A DNA stretch of 64,000 nt from Gnetum montanum (Eukaryota > Streptophyta > Gnetopsida > Gnetales > Gnetaceae): the NCBI GenBank assembly GCA_015680685.1, contig MNCI01023453.1:64001-128000 (forward strand). The letters run 5' to 3'. This document shows, in pieces, positions 12,721 through 24,130 of the stretch. Each line of letters opens with the position of its first letter. The stretch's first letter is position 1. The notes beneath the pieces were generated by a model. The model saw nothing but the letters and a program-made list of their open reading frames with translations, was not told the origin of the DNA and searched no databases. The position numbers and the translations under genes are program-made.

Positions 12721-15050
12721 TGAGATTATAGATGATGAAGAAGAAGAAATATCATCAGTTGTAGTGTTTGAGAGGGCTTATAAGGACTATTTATTTAGAA
12801 GAAAGGCCTTTTTCATGGCTTATTCTCTAAAACAGTTGGCTAGGAAGCCAACTGTAAGTTAATAGCCTGTCACATTTCTTTATTGTAGATGGGTAGGAAT
12901 TTCATCCCACATGGATGCAGCTAGTGGTAATTGAGTTGAGGGTGGAGGTACATGTGTAAAAGGATGAGGAGGACAAAAAAGAAACAGGGAGTTCCCTCTT
13001 GGATATTGAGCACTCTAGTACTCAGGAGGGTAGTAGTGGTGTTGAAAGAGGCCTGACTAAAAGATTCATGTGAAACAATTAGCTAGTAAACATAATACTT
13101 ATATGGATTTAACTATTGATAAGGGTACTACTACCTTAGTGGTAGCATCCCCTATGACTATGGATGTTACAACTACTAGTATTGCTCATGAGGTTGGGGT
13201 GAAGCTCCACTTGGATAATAGGCTTGTTGTTGATGAAACTATGTGTAGTTGCCTTGAGGATAAGGTAACCTCCTAGATGCTTTCTTTCTCACCAATCTAG
13301 GATTTAGCACATACACCCCAGATTCCTACAAGTGTGACACAACTAGGCAACACCCCATACCCATTTGATGGGCAAGTTCAACTTCCTTCATTCTCCATCA
13401 GTCACAACCACTACCTTGCTCTTTGAACACTTCAATATTTCTAATGGAAATTTCGAACTTCTTGTCCAAAGAGCCCCAAAATTCATCTAGCTTGGTCAAT
13501 ATTTCAAAAATATATTTTTGTATCGATAAGGTTTTACATTGCACCAATTCATCAAGTTGTGCTTCCTCCTCATTATCACAAAATTGGACCTTCCTTTTGC
13601 TAATGGTAGGATCATACTTATACTCTTCTACACTTTTCCTTTTTATTAACTCTCCTTCTTCTTTGGTCACCTACTTAATCAACCTTTGGATTTAATAAAC
13701 TCTTAGTTTTGAAAGTCTCCATTGGGAATAGGTCCCAAGAGTTCTCATCAATTTTCTTCTAAGCCCATCTATGATATGGTAGAGCTACTCCCATTGATAA
13801 AAGCCATGGCATGGGCATCTGTTCAATACAAACTAATATATGTTCATGGTTGTGCTCAACGATTCATGTGTTCCTTACCTCTACCCTTAGATCTACTTCC
13901 TGAGATTAGACATTGGAGAGTACATTTGATACTTGTCATTGAAGAATTCAAGCATTGTACTCCATCATCTAATTGATTCTGGTTCTAAATACCAATACCA
14001 TATTTTAGCCTCCTTGATGAATTTTCTAGGAAATAGCTTTAATTTTTGTCATTTATTTTAAAAATTCTATAAGGCACATGCATCATGAAAGGCTTGGACA
14101 TGATTTTGTGGATCAAAAGTTTACCCCACCTTCAAACTTGGGGATATTTTTCATGTTCAACCATTATCTCTAGCTATCTTTCACATGCCTCATTGAAATC
14201 CTCACAACCTATGTAATGTTCAGCATATTTCTTGTTGCAAATAAAGGCTCATCATGGCCATGGCCCCTATGATGGCCATGATGCATATGATTCCCTCTAA
14301 TGTCCCTTCTTTCTCTATGGTGGACCTCTGTTTATTGTCCATGCCCTTGGTCTCTATTTTTCTAGTGAGCCCTATGATCATCTCTATCCCATCAATCAAC
14401 GCCATCATGGTTTCATCCTCTATGGCTTTTGTTGGAGCTGGAAGAGGAAAAATATTAGGATGATGAAGGTGAGGAGGAAGGAGAACTAGCACCAATATGA
14501 TGCCTACTACTTCCTCTTCATTGGTCATGGCAACAATCACCATGTTTATCTTTATTGTGATTCTTGTTTAGGCTACTACCTTGACTCCCTCCTTTCAAGA
14601 CCCCATGGGCATGGAACCCATTCTTTCCCAAACTAGGATTATTTATAGTGGACTATAAATTCTGGTTAGGACCCCCTTCATCAAAGAAGAGGGGATCATA
14701 ATTAGTCTATTAAGAACCCCTAGAGAAGAAATCCTTTCCTTCCTTTGGGCCTAGCAGAAACAAAAGTTTAGTGAACCATTTTCCTTTTGATGCTAATCTT
14801 TATTTCATTGTGCATTAGGAGGATGATAATCCCAATAGTCATGGTCCTATACAACATATTTAGCATTAAGCCCTATGATGTGTGTGGAGCATCATTGCAG
14901 GAACTGATCAATTGGACAGCAACACAATGTTTCCCTCCATGTCCCTCCACTACATTTGTTCATCCTGGTGTAGGATGAAGGTGAAGTTCAAAACATACTC
15001 ATTTGGATGAGTATAGACACTTTGCATTGTTGGACATAGGTGGTTTTGAC
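12721..15050 (-). pseudogene. gag: gag region of element 1
   Basis: Segment 13398-13670 (TKEEGELIKRKSVEEYKYDP, then SKRKVQFCDNEEEAQ and a C-terminal SLDKKFE...FKEQGS) aligns with the gag of element 2 at 37850-38100. The upstream capsid-like part is broken into short frames. The region between primer site and protease is the expected gag location. No clear CCHC zinc knuckle survives. Confidence 0.6.
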
Positions 15051-15250
15051 CCTTCACACCTTTACTGATTGGAACTGCCTTCATATGGTAGTAGAAATCT
15101 TCCCTATGAAAGAAGTGATATTAGATCACAAGGAAAATAATGTGCTTTTAGAGTTATTATTATTATTCCTAATGAAATCAGCTTTAAGGTTCTTTACAAT
15201 GTCATTATATAATTTCACTAACTCCTAGGTACTGCATGTAGCTAACTAAA

Positions 15251-15270
15251 GTCCCCAGCAATGATGCCAA
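15251..15270 (-). other. primer-binding site of element 1 (tRNA-Asp type)
   Basis: Read on the minus strand directly inside the 5' LTR, the sequence is TTGGCATCATTGCTGGGGAC. The complement of a plant tRNA-Asp 3' end with CCA is TGGCGCCGTTGCCGGGGA, so about four positions differ. The match is better in element 2. Confidence 0.65.
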
Positions 15271-16066
15271 TGATGAGTAGCAAGTAGTCCCTATGCCCAA
15301 CCATACAAATTATTAGTGTTCACTATGCAATCTAGTCAAATTCTACAAACTTTAGCTCTCTAAGTACACTAGGTCTAAGTAGTGAATATAATGGATGTGA
15401 TAATTGTCTTCTCAATTTCACTTGCGAAGTGCAAATGTATGGTTAAGTGTAACTGAGGCATATGATTTTTATCATTTTTATGTTTTTCATTTAATTTGCC
15501 TAACTTCTAGAAATAAAGTAATTAAATGTTTAATTAATATAATAACTAAATAATGTTTAGCTAATCCTAAAACAAGCATTTGTTCCCACGTTCCATACAC
15601 ATCTTGAACATGTCGCAACACTACTAGGTTTCCAAGCGTAAGTGCTACTAGGATTACCAAACATTAACGTATGCTCGAAGTGGTCATACTTATGTTTGTA
15701 AATTAATTCATATGAATTAATTGCTTAAATGCATTAAAGTAAATTTCATGAATAATGAATGCATGAAGTAAACATTAACCTAAGTCCAAGTGCTGCAAGG
15801 TTTATGAAGAAAGCTCATCTTTATTATCATTGACACCAAGGTGCTAAGGTACATCAATGCTTGAATAAAGATTCATACACTTCTCACTCCTACTATGGGC
15901 ACTTAGAAAATATTCTAAATCTAGAAAGATAAAATTGCAAGAGTTCAACTAGCAACTAAGGATTGAATGCCATAAATGTGACAGGTGCATGCACTTATAT
16001 AGGCAAAACACAACGCTACGTTGATGTAGCAAACCACATGTTGACACAAACAATGATGATTCATCA
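15271..16066 (-). repeat. 5' LTR of element 1
   Basis: This is a direct repeat of 3158-3995 with the same TGATGAGTAG start and TTCATCA end. Because the element is on the minus strand, transcription would begin in this copy. A TATATA-like motif lies at about 15994-16001. Confidence 0.85.
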
Positions 16067-17071
16067 CCTATTTATACCTCTTCTCATGTAATTTCAAATA
16101 TTTGATTCTTAATCATAAATAAAATTTCTAAATAAAACTCAAACTAGACATCACCAAAAAATCTCTCAAATTCCTTAGTACTATATACTATTCCATCCCC
16201 TTCGCCATGCATCCTACCAAACTACCAACTTAATAGACTATAATAACCATCTAACTTTGCTAAGTTAGAAACATGGGATTTCAACCCATCCTCCCCCCAT
16301 GCACTCCCCCTTCCCAATCCCAAAGTTTGAAACATAACCAATGATCTACAAAAACTATAAATTTAGTTATATTTATATTCAAACTAAATAATTGACTAAC
16401 AAAGATACTCTTTTAATTCTATACTACATTACTAATTCTACCCACGACTCCATCCCACCTTCCTAATGACTATATCACACTAAACAATTGTAAATAATTC
16501 TAGTATAATTCCTTAAAATATATAAAATTTAAAATATGAATTTACATGTAATCAAGAAGGTAAAATTCTGAAATAATAAGTTCAATTGAACATCAAAAAA
16601 TAAATTATGTATAATCCATACAACTATAGATTTCCAAATTCCAAAATAACACCATTCTCATTCAAATATGTTAATACCTATAACCTAACAACACATACTT
16701 GAACCTATAACAACCTATATCTTATATTCTTTGCACCCTCCACCTCATGTACTGGTAAAAATTTTACACCTACAACCTAGCTTCATAAACTTGAACATAT
16801 AACATACTATATCTCAAATTCCACCTTTTATACCAATTATTCCCTCTACTTCAAAATTAGCACCTATAACCTAAGTTCACATACTTAAAGGATGTCAAAT
16901 TCTCCACCCCCTTTCTCCCCCTAACTTGCCTTCCCTATGGCCCATACATCTCCCTCCCCACAAATACTAAAAATTAACTCTTACAAACCTAACTTCATAC
17001 ACTTTAACTTATAACATCCTATATCTCAAATTCTACCTTCTATATAAATTATTCTATTCCTAACAACTATT
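16067..17071. repeat. host repeat with degenerate tandem subunits
   Basis: This continues the host repeat after element 1. From about 16670 to 17060, four diverged units of roughly 105-120 bp recur, each with a pattern like CCTATAACCTA..TTCA.A.ACTT.AA followed by TATCTCAAATTCCACCTT. The last ten bases (17062-17071) are one copy of the LINE target duplication. No gene was seen. Confidence 0.5.
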
Positions 17072-17216
17072 TTTTTTTGGGAAAAAGGTCAAGAGAAAAT
17101 CTATTTCAGAAAAAGAAAAAGAGCTACGCCTGCGCGTAGTGCGGACCGCAAGAACAGGAAGACAGAAAGAGGACAAAAAAGGGGCAAACCCGAAAGGACA
17201 GACGCAGAAACCGCCG

Positions 17217-17244
17217 CCCCCCNCCCCCCCCCCCCCCCCCCCCC
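17217..17244. repeat. poly-C run with one N
   Basis: A homopolymer of about 28 C contains an undetermined base at 17223, inside the 3' part of the LINE (poly-G on its sense strand). The length is probably unreliable. Confidence 0.8.
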
Positions 17245-17405
17245 GACAAGCATCCCCACAGGCGGGCAGGCAGCCACCACCTCTAGCATGCAAGAAAGAA
17301 ACCCACAGGGAAAATCAGACAGCACAAAAGCACAAAATGAAAGGAAAAAGGAAGAAGGAGAAAGGAAAGAGGAGAAAGGAGAGGGGGAGGGAGAGGAGGC
17401 ATCCC

Positions 17406-17406
<1 letters not shown>

Positions 17407-17447
<41 letters not shown>

Positions 17448-17448
17448 N
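17407..17448. repeat. poly-C run of about 41 with one N
   Basis: A run of C from 17407 to 17447 is followed by N at 17448. The proline-rich and glycine-rich frames across it are artefacts of the homopolymer. It may hide an assembly junction or a polymerase-slippage site. Confidence 0.8.
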
Positions 17449-17479
17449 ACCCACTGGGGGCATTTTTTTCCTGGACAAA

Positions 17480-18250
17480 GTGTGAGGTGTGTTCATGCCA
17501 ATCAGGCTCCGCAGCGAGGCGACGTCGATTCTCCGTGATCAACTGGGCGATTCCCGTCCTGCAATTCTTTAGAACACCCTCAAACCAAAGTTGCTGGTTG
17601 AGCGGTGGCTGAGTAAGAGGGGCCGGAGTCTGTTCCTTCGAGTGGCTGGACGTGGCATCTGGCGGGTCCTTCTCCAGGGGTGGCCTTGACCGGTTCTGAT
17701 CCTGATCAACATCCGGGCACTGGACGTTCGTATGCGAGCTAGCCTCAAAGGAAGTTGTAGCGCCACGAGACATCACAGTCGCGCCCGCTGCCGACCCCGT
17801 CATGTTATGGTTCTGCCTCCCACTGAACCTGGGGGTCACAAGGGAGAGGTGAATGCCAATCTCAGGGTTGGCAACCCTTCTAGGCAAGTCAATATAGGTG
17901 TGCCAGTCCCTCACAGCCGTAATATCCTGCCAAAGCTTCCTGAGCCTATCACATAACACAGACGGGAGGGGGGGCAGGCCACGCCTTCGAAGATGCAATC
18001 ATTTCTGGCCTTCCACATAATCCAAAGCGGGGTGAGGGTCGGCAAATTACCAGAAATCGTAATGGGATGCAGACCAGCCATGTGCCAGAATTGTCTGGTA
18101 ATGTGGCATTCCTGCATGAAATGCTGCAGTTTCTCAGTAGTGTGGTTGCACAGGGGGCAGTGGGGGCTGATCCCCAGGTCCCTGCTCTACAATAATGTTT
18201 GGACGGGGAGGGCCTTGTGAAGGATCAGCCACCCGAACATCTTGATCTTC
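17480..18250 (-). pseudogene. LINE C-terminal region with zf-RVT-like motif
   Basis: In the frame near 18050-18220, CPLCNHTTEKLQHFMQEC followed by H..RQFWHMAG matches the zf-RVT zinc-binding pattern found after plant L1 reverse transcriptases. It is preceded by LHKALPV, a common element of the same domain. The downstream part to about 17480 is a linker without a recognisable RNase H domain. The frame then runs into the poly-C tract. Confidence 0.6.
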
Positions 18251-18567
18251 TTCAGGATTGACCCCCGCCAGAGCAGCATCCAACGCGAGTCAGATGAGAA
18301 CCGCGCCCAAATGTATTGTCGAGGATGGAGAGGCTCGTCAGCGCCACCCAACATCGCCATGTGGGCACATAGCTACTTCCAAACCAGAGAGTCAGAACCA
18401 GCAGCCGTCCAGGGCTGATATTTCCACCACAGGATCTACGCCCAGGTGGAGGGGTCGTCCTGCGTGGTGGACAGCCTCCAAATCAGCCTCTGCCGCCCCA
18501 ATGCAACCTCCTCCGTGAAGGGAAGAATGCCGACCCCCCTGACCTCGCGAGGCTGCGCAGTGGTGGT

Positions 18568-19560
18568 CTAATCCACGAGGTGCATCTTCTTTCCCACCTT
18601 CCCGCCCGACCAAACGAAGTTGCGCAGGATCACATCAATCTTCAGGACGACGCCCACCGCCAGGGCGGCAACCGAGGCACCAAATCTGGCCATTGCCCCC
18701 AACACCGCGTTTGCCAGCACGATCTTTCCTTTACGAGAGAGGAAATGGTTCATCCAATGGGTCGTGCACTCCTGTATTCACATCAGAAAGGCCTTCCAGG
18801 TTTGTCGTCTGTGCCAGTTGTGGATGGGGATGCCCAAATATTTATCCTCCGCCTCCCCTGGCAAAATCCCCAGGATTTGAATAATCCTGCTGCGCACAGA
18901 TTGGTGAGTGTGTGTGAAGTACAGCGAGGACTTCCCAGTGTTCATTTGCAGCCCCACCTCCCGCTGGAAATGGTCAAGCGCCCGCATCAGAGCCTTGACC
19001 TGCAGCATGGCAGCCCTGATGAAGATCATGGTGTCGTCCGCGTAGTGAGCGGTGAGGCAATGAACGCCATGCATGTCAAGTCCCTGGACGCCTTCATCCA
19101 TACAATAACTTTGCAAGAGATCCATCAACGTTAGAAAAAGGAGGGGGGAGAGGGGATTGCCCTGACGTAGCCGTCGGCCAGTCCCCCGGAAACCCCGTAG
19201 GTGCCCATCAATATCCAGGGAGTACCGCCCACTCCTTTGCATCTGCAGGCAGAGCTCCACAAAGTCCTGATCCAGACCTTTCGCAATCAGCACATTCCGC
19301 AGGGCAGCCCAGCTGATGGAATCATAGGCTTTCGTGATATCAAGCTTGATGTAGAGGCCTGGGAATTTCGCAACAAGGAGAGAGTGTTGGATTTCCTGCA
19401 GCAGCAGAACCTGGTCCTGAAGGTGGTGGCCCTTAATGAACGCAGCCTAGTTTTTCCCCACCAAACGCGGCATGAGATGGCGTAGTCTAGCAACGAGCAA
19501 GCGGGAGAACAGCCGAAGAAGCAAGTTGCAGACCCCGATGGGTCAGAAATGTCCCGGGAG
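18568..19560 (-). pseudogene. LINE reverse transcriptase (partial)
   Basis: Translation of 18778-19293 shows L1-type RT blocks: RQGNPLSPLLF, then the catalytic HYADDTMIF (Y-A-D-D), then QMNTGKSSLYF and KYLGIPIHNW. Upstream, up to 19560, lie the fingers motifs (RPISVCNLLLRLFSRLL-like, AFIKGHHLQDQ, and KLDITKAYDSISW). Downstream, 18568-18753 continues with LSRKGKIVLANAVL, typical of the region after the plant L1 RT. The reading is broken by a few frameshifts and stops. No upstream endonuclease is present. Confidence 0.85.
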
Positions 19561-19570
19561 AACAACTATT

Positions 19571-19910
19571 AACTACATGAACTTCTCACAATTGGAACAA
19601 ACAACATTACGCAGTAAAGGATTTAAGATGAACTATATATACGACCATAATATAAAAGTAACAATAGAAGAAAGACATATACAATTTCCAAAAGAAGTAA
19701 GCATAAAACAAACTAAACTATCTACAAGAAACTGCTATAGCTAACAGTCACCAGACAAAAGAGAAATATAATATCAAAGTAAACAATATGAAAAAACTAT
19801 GAAGCCAACTACACAGAAGAGGCACACAAGCAAACAGGAAAGACATAAAACAAAGAAAAACAAAACAAATTGGAAAAATATAAAGGGTTCATGGTGAAGC
19901 TAATGGAAGC
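19571..19910. repeat. host repeat, right part
   Basis: Positions 19707-19895 match 1945-2140, including ACAAGAAACTGCTATAGCTA, ATAAAACAAAGA and GGTTCATGG motifs. It shows that the LINE and element 1 sit in the same repeat region. Confidence 0.55.
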
Positions 19911-20479
19911 ATTGAACTATATTATATATAAATTATATGTAAAGCGGCCAAGCCATATAGCATTGAAAAAGCAATCCAAGTTTGACTTAGCTCTATCCTA
20001 GATGTCCCCTTAATGATGACCGGCAAGAACATACTCAGAATGTTGATTTACCATCTCTTCTTCTCCATTTCAAACTAGTACTCTTAGCTTTTTAGACATA
20101 AGCCAAAAATTGAAGGTTACTTATTATCTAATATAAATAAAGATGATAGAGGTGTAAGATGAGTAAGAAGATAAGTATTATATTATTTGTGATTTTAAAT
20201 TTAAAAAACATAAGATAAATTGAACATTTTAATTATGGATATATGTATTTCGACAAATTTTTACAAACCTAAAGCTATAAACCTAAATTGTTTTCATGAT
20301 ACCTAGTTAGATTTTGAAATTCCTACATGGAGAAGATAGGAAACCAAAAAAATAAAAAAAGAAAGATAAGTGAAAATGTTAAAAGAAAAGTAGTGGAAAA
20401 ATGTTCCATGGAAAAGGGTTGGTGGAAAAAATAAAACGGGCTTTGCACTCATAATATCATTAATTTCAGATGGTGAGTG
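19911..20479. other. AT-rich spacer, nothing recognised
   Basis: No protein-like frame, repeat border or RNA gene was recognised. Confidence 0.4.
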
Positions 20480-20935
20480 CTGCAGCGTCCCATTATCTTA
20501 CACCCGCAACCAAATGTACTTGTTTTCAAGTATGCCGTATAATCCATGCTCAAACCAAACCAAATCAAGACTGATTGACGAGAACAAAATGACTTGGCCT
20601 GGGCAAAGTACCGCTGAATATGAAGCCATGGAAGCTGCCGCTTCTGCTGCTATTTCTGGCGGGGCTACCAAACTCCTGATATCCATGAAATCAGGGATAT
20701 TGTCCTGGTAGAAAGTTATTTTAATAAATAGGGTATAATTTGCTGATAATGTGGTCCATATAGAGTGCGGTGCAACCCCATAAGGACGAGCACAGCAGAA
20801 AGAAAGAAGCAGAGATTTGAACGAAAACGGCAAGTCATTAAATTCTGTATCCCAAAATATGTGCACAGTATTTGAATGACGAAGATGCTATTGATCCAGT
20901 CTCTACCCATATTCACAATAATGGCTAAGCACCAA
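20480..20935 (-). pseudogene. alliinase-like gene fragment (5' flank and exon 1)
   Basis: The minus-strand sequence matches the 5' flank and exon 1 of the pseudogene at 46768-50765. Shared blocks include GCTTAGC...GGGTAGAGA upstream, then GCCGTTTTCGTTCAAATCTC (there GCGGTTTTCGCTCAATTCTG), which encodes a signal-peptide-like hydrophobic stretch, and near 20610 GGCTTCATATT...GGTACTTTGCC, from the EGF-like region. The ATG position is mutated and about 85-100 bp of unrelated sequence lies inside (about 20655-20750). Exons 2-5 are absent. It is a second, older partial copy of the same gene. Confidence 0.7.
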
Positions 20936-21561
20936 ATTCAATTCCCACGTGCTATTGATGAGAATACGATGACGATACGAAATGTATGATGGAACCACTC
21001 GTATGAAAGCCTTTCACTGTTTCCGTATCCTTTTCTCATTATTGTTTGCTTACCATATGTATAACTACATAAGCCGAGTTTTTATACCATTATACATAAG
21101 CAGAGTTTTTATAAGCAGAGTTTTTATACCATTCTAAATCATTTACATTAGGAATGTGATGATTATGTTTTACTTGTGGTCTTATATTTTTGTGTAACAA
21201 AATTTGGTTTGAAAAATAAATATAATTGGATGTTTAGCATTAACATGTACTTTACACTTCCTAATTTAACTTGTAATATAATTCTAAGAAAAATAAAAAA
21301 GTACTTCTGTAACTATTGCTTACTTACAACCTTAATGATAATAGGCAAAGTAGTTAAGTATGCATTAATCTATCTTTTTTTTGTTAATATACTTAAAAAC
21401 TCTAAATTAGCACTATCTTTTGATCATGGAGTTGTCTTTTCATTAATAGGATAAATAATTAGGTAATAGGTATAGAGGCACATATGTCCAATACTATCAT
21501 GGCACCAACTTCAGAAGCTATAATAAGGGTAAACATATTAGAGGCTAGATAGTAATACTAA
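20936..21561. other. AT-rich spacer with short tandem repeat
   Basis: Apart from the tandem repeat at 21068-21136, nothing was recognised. Confidence 0.4.
21068..21136. repeat. short tandem repeat (three partial units)
   Basis: The unit CATAAGCAGAGTTTTTATA, followed by CCATTATA in complete copies, occurs three times with one truncated middle unit. Confidence 0.75.
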
Positions 21562-21713
21562 TGTTGATGCCAACATCACCCATGTTAGGCATGGGGCCAT
21601 GACTTATTAGTTTAATCACTAGGGTATGGTTTCATGATTTGAATTCATTACTTAAAACAAATTACATGATACATAGGGGTGCTTTCAATGAAAGGTATCA
21701 TGCAACCTTTACA
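21562..21713 (+). repeat. left direct repeat / LTR fragment
   Basis: It begins TGTTGATGCCAACATCA and shares CATGACTTATTAGT.TAATCAC, TATGGTTTCATGATTT, CATAGGGGTGCTTTCAATGA and TATCATGCAACCTTTA with 25498-25649. Confidence 0.7.
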
Positions 21714-21782
21714 TTATATTTTATATTTTTATATGAAATCTGCTATATATGAAATCTGCTATTGCAAATTGTGAATGGTGCT

Positions 21783-22200
21783 CAAATGTATTCCTTTTTG
21801 GATGGATATTAAGGATATAATCAAATCTTAGTGAGTAAGAAATACCAATATAAAACTATGTTTATGACAAAATGGAGAACTTTTCAATTTGATAAAATTC
21901 CCGTTGGTCTCATAAACACTGGTTATACCTTTCAAAGAGTTATGGATAAATCTTTTGAGGGGATAATTAGGAAGTTTATTATTATTTACCTAGATGATTT
22001 AACCATTTTCTTCAAAGATCAGGGTACACACCTTACAAACCTTAAAAATATTTTTATAAGATGTAGATGATTTGGCATCACTTTGAATGTAAAGAAATCC
22101 ATCTTTGGTGTTCAAAGCAGTAAATTTCTTGGTCATATAGTAACTAAAGAGGGGATTACGATTGATCTTGAGTAAATGAAATTTTAGAAGTACCTTACCC
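21783..22200 (+). pseudogene. pol: gypsy reverse transcriptase remnant
   Basis: The frame 21831-22070 contains FDKIPVGLINTGYTFQRVMD, then FIIIYLDDLTIF (catalytic Y-L-D-D), then LKNIFIRCR. The following bases give the GI.LN.KKSIFGV...FLGHIV block after a stop. This is a typical gypsy RT core. Confidence 0.85.
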
Positions 22201-22369
22201 CTTATCTAAGATTGATCTAAGGGCTTTCTTTGGAAAAGTTTGAGAGTTATCCCTATCTATGTTGAATTGGTCAAACCATTGAATGAAATGCTTAAGAAAG
22301 ATAGTAATATGGACTAGACAAACTAAAGAGAGAATGCTTTTCTTGATATCAAAGAGGCCATTATATGTG

Positions 22370-22770
22370 GCCCTATCATAGCTTCTCCTTGGTATGAAAA
22401 TGATTTTCTCTTATATGCTTTTTCTAGGAATGTTATTGTAGCTGCTATCTTCATCCAAGATGTAGCTAATCAAGGTGAGAGACACATAGCTTTCATGTTT
22501 GCACCTTTAAAGAATGTAGAATTAAAATACTCACCCATAGAGAAGAAATTATATGTTGTGATAAAATCCTTAAAGAAATTTTGCTACTATTTATTAAATG
22601 CAAAGCTTTTTATCATTGTTCCTAATCTTTCCACCATTGCTTTAGCTAAATTATAAGATCCCAATGAAAAACATGCTATATGGATTATGAAGTTGCAAGA
22701 ATTTGATATTCAATGAAAGGTAGCCAAGTTAGTTAGAGAAAGTGGTCTTGCCCAACTAATTGCCAAAGCC
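22370..22770 (+). pseudogene. pol: gypsy RNase H remnant
   Basis: The translation holds ENDFLLYAFSR, then GERHIAFMFAPLKNVELKYS, then PIEKKLYVVIKSLKKF. These are the RNase H blocks (DYS..FFLYSFAS, IAFFSKALK, EKQAYALVKALK) of plant gypsy elements. Confidence 0.75.
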
Positions 22771-23059
22771 TCAACTTTAGAAAATTGCAATGCACCCAAA
22801 GATAAAGAATCAATTCCTCTTAACATATTATCCATTGATGATGAAAACAATATTCCATTTGCTCCCAATCAATTACATGATCCATGGTATGGTGATATTA
22901 AATTTTATTTAACCTTTCATTGTTGTTCTTTGGATTTACCTAGATATAAAAGAAAGTTTTTAATATCAAAATGTTCTAAATTCACTCTAAATACTAGTGA
23001 TCTATTTAGAAAGAATTTCCAAGAAATATACCTTAAATTCTTGAATCAAGAATAGGCTA

Positions 23060-24130
23060 ATGATTCTTTAAAACAACTCCATGAGGAATGACATATATGA
23101 TACCATTCATTAATTCATAAAATCATGAGCGCTAGTTATTATTAGCCCACTATGATCAATGATGCTTACAACCTAGTTAGAACTTATGTCCAATGTTAAA
23201 TATTTAAAGGTAAAGATCTCAAGAGTTCAGTCCCTTTGCAGCCTATAATAGAAACTAGACCATTTGCACAATGGGCTTTAGATTTTATTGGAGTGATTAA
23301 TCCTTTGTCTAATACCCTTGCACATGTTAGTTAGAAGTGAAAGCAACTAAAACCATATCATCTTGTGAAGTTATTCACTTCTTAGAAAATAATATAATCT
23401 TTAGATATGAGTATCCTTATGATTTAGTAGTCAACAATGGACCTACCTTCATCTCCATAGAGTCTACAAATTGAGCTAGAGACGATAATGTTATTGTCAA
23501 TTTTGTAACCGAATATTATCCACAAGGTAATGGTTTGGTTGAGTCCTCCAATAAAATTATATTAGATATAATTAAGAAAATGATAGCCCAAAATCCATGA
23601 ACTTGGCATAAATGATTAAAATGGGTAGTTTGGGTAGATAGGATCCATTATAAAGAATCAATCAAAACTACAATATATGATTTAGTGTACAAACAAGAAC
23701 CAATATAATCAATAAATTTGCAAATCCCTACATATCAGTTTTTCTTAAACTATTTACCAACTTATGAATGCTTAATATCACATACATATGATATTTGGAA
23801 TTTAGAGCTTGAAAGGATCAAAGTAATCAAAAATTTGTTTAGTCATCAACAAATTGTTACAAAATTGGTTTGATAAGAAACATATAGACAAAGTGTTTCA
23901 AGTAGGTGACCTGGTCCTTAAGAGAGATAGGGCATATGGTCAAACTAACCCTCAAACTAAGTTTTCTCCTATGTGGTCAGGCCCATTCCAGGTTACAGAT
24001 GTCAATAGTCCCCAATGTTTACAAAATTGCTGATTTGCAAGGATATAAGTTACATAGAAATTTTAATGCATTTCATGTAAAGCATTTCTACTCACGTGCC
24101 TCATGTGGACACCTAGTAGCTCCTTAGTTA
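23060..24130 (+). pseudogene. pol: gypsy integrase remnant
   Basis: A stretch at about 23255-23300 reads RPFAQWALDFIGVINPLS, the start of the integrase core (normally W..DFIG.I.P). Near 23520-23590 a YYPQGNGLVESSNK-like motif carries the third catalytic position. At 23900-23990 KVFQVGDLVLKRDR and FSPMWSGPFQV match the integrase C-terminal domain. It is broken by many stops and shifts. Confidence 0.75.

Larger units (their letters stand above)
3158..16066 (-). mobile_element. Ty3/gypsy LTR retrotransposon, element 1 (Athila/Tat-like, decayed)
   Basis: This 12.9-kb element runs on the minus strand. Its LTRs (3158-3995 and 15271-16066) begin TGATGAG and end TTCATCA. The flanks TCTAT (left) and CCTAT (right) look like a 5-bp target duplication with one change. 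Remains of gag, protease, RT, integrase and an extra 3' ORF lie in that order. A primer site resembling the complement of the tRNA-Asp 3' end adjoins the 5' LTR. By eye the LTRs are only about 85% alike, so the insertion is old. Length, layout and LTR ends match element 2 at 27276-40191. The Athila/Tat assignment rests on the tRNA-Asp type primer site, the large size and the extra ORF. Confidence 0.85.
17072..19560 (-). mobile_element. 5'-truncated L1-like LINE
   Basis: This GC-rich block of about 2.5 kb stands out sharply from AT-rich flanks. It is bordered by a perfect 10-bp duplication AACAACTATT (17062-17071 and 19561-19570). A T-run at 17070-17078 is the poly(A) tail of a minus-strand insertion. 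It encodes, in order, part of a reverse transcriptase, the RT C-terminal region with a zf-RVT-like cysteine/histidine motif, and a 3' region. Endonuclease and ORF1 are absent, so the copy is 5'-truncated as is usual for L1 elements. Confidence 0.9.

Noticed and set aside
17139-17612. Proline-rich (and, on the other strand, glycine-rich) protein
   Set aside because: It is created by the poly-C runs with N inside the LINE; there is no independent coding evidence.
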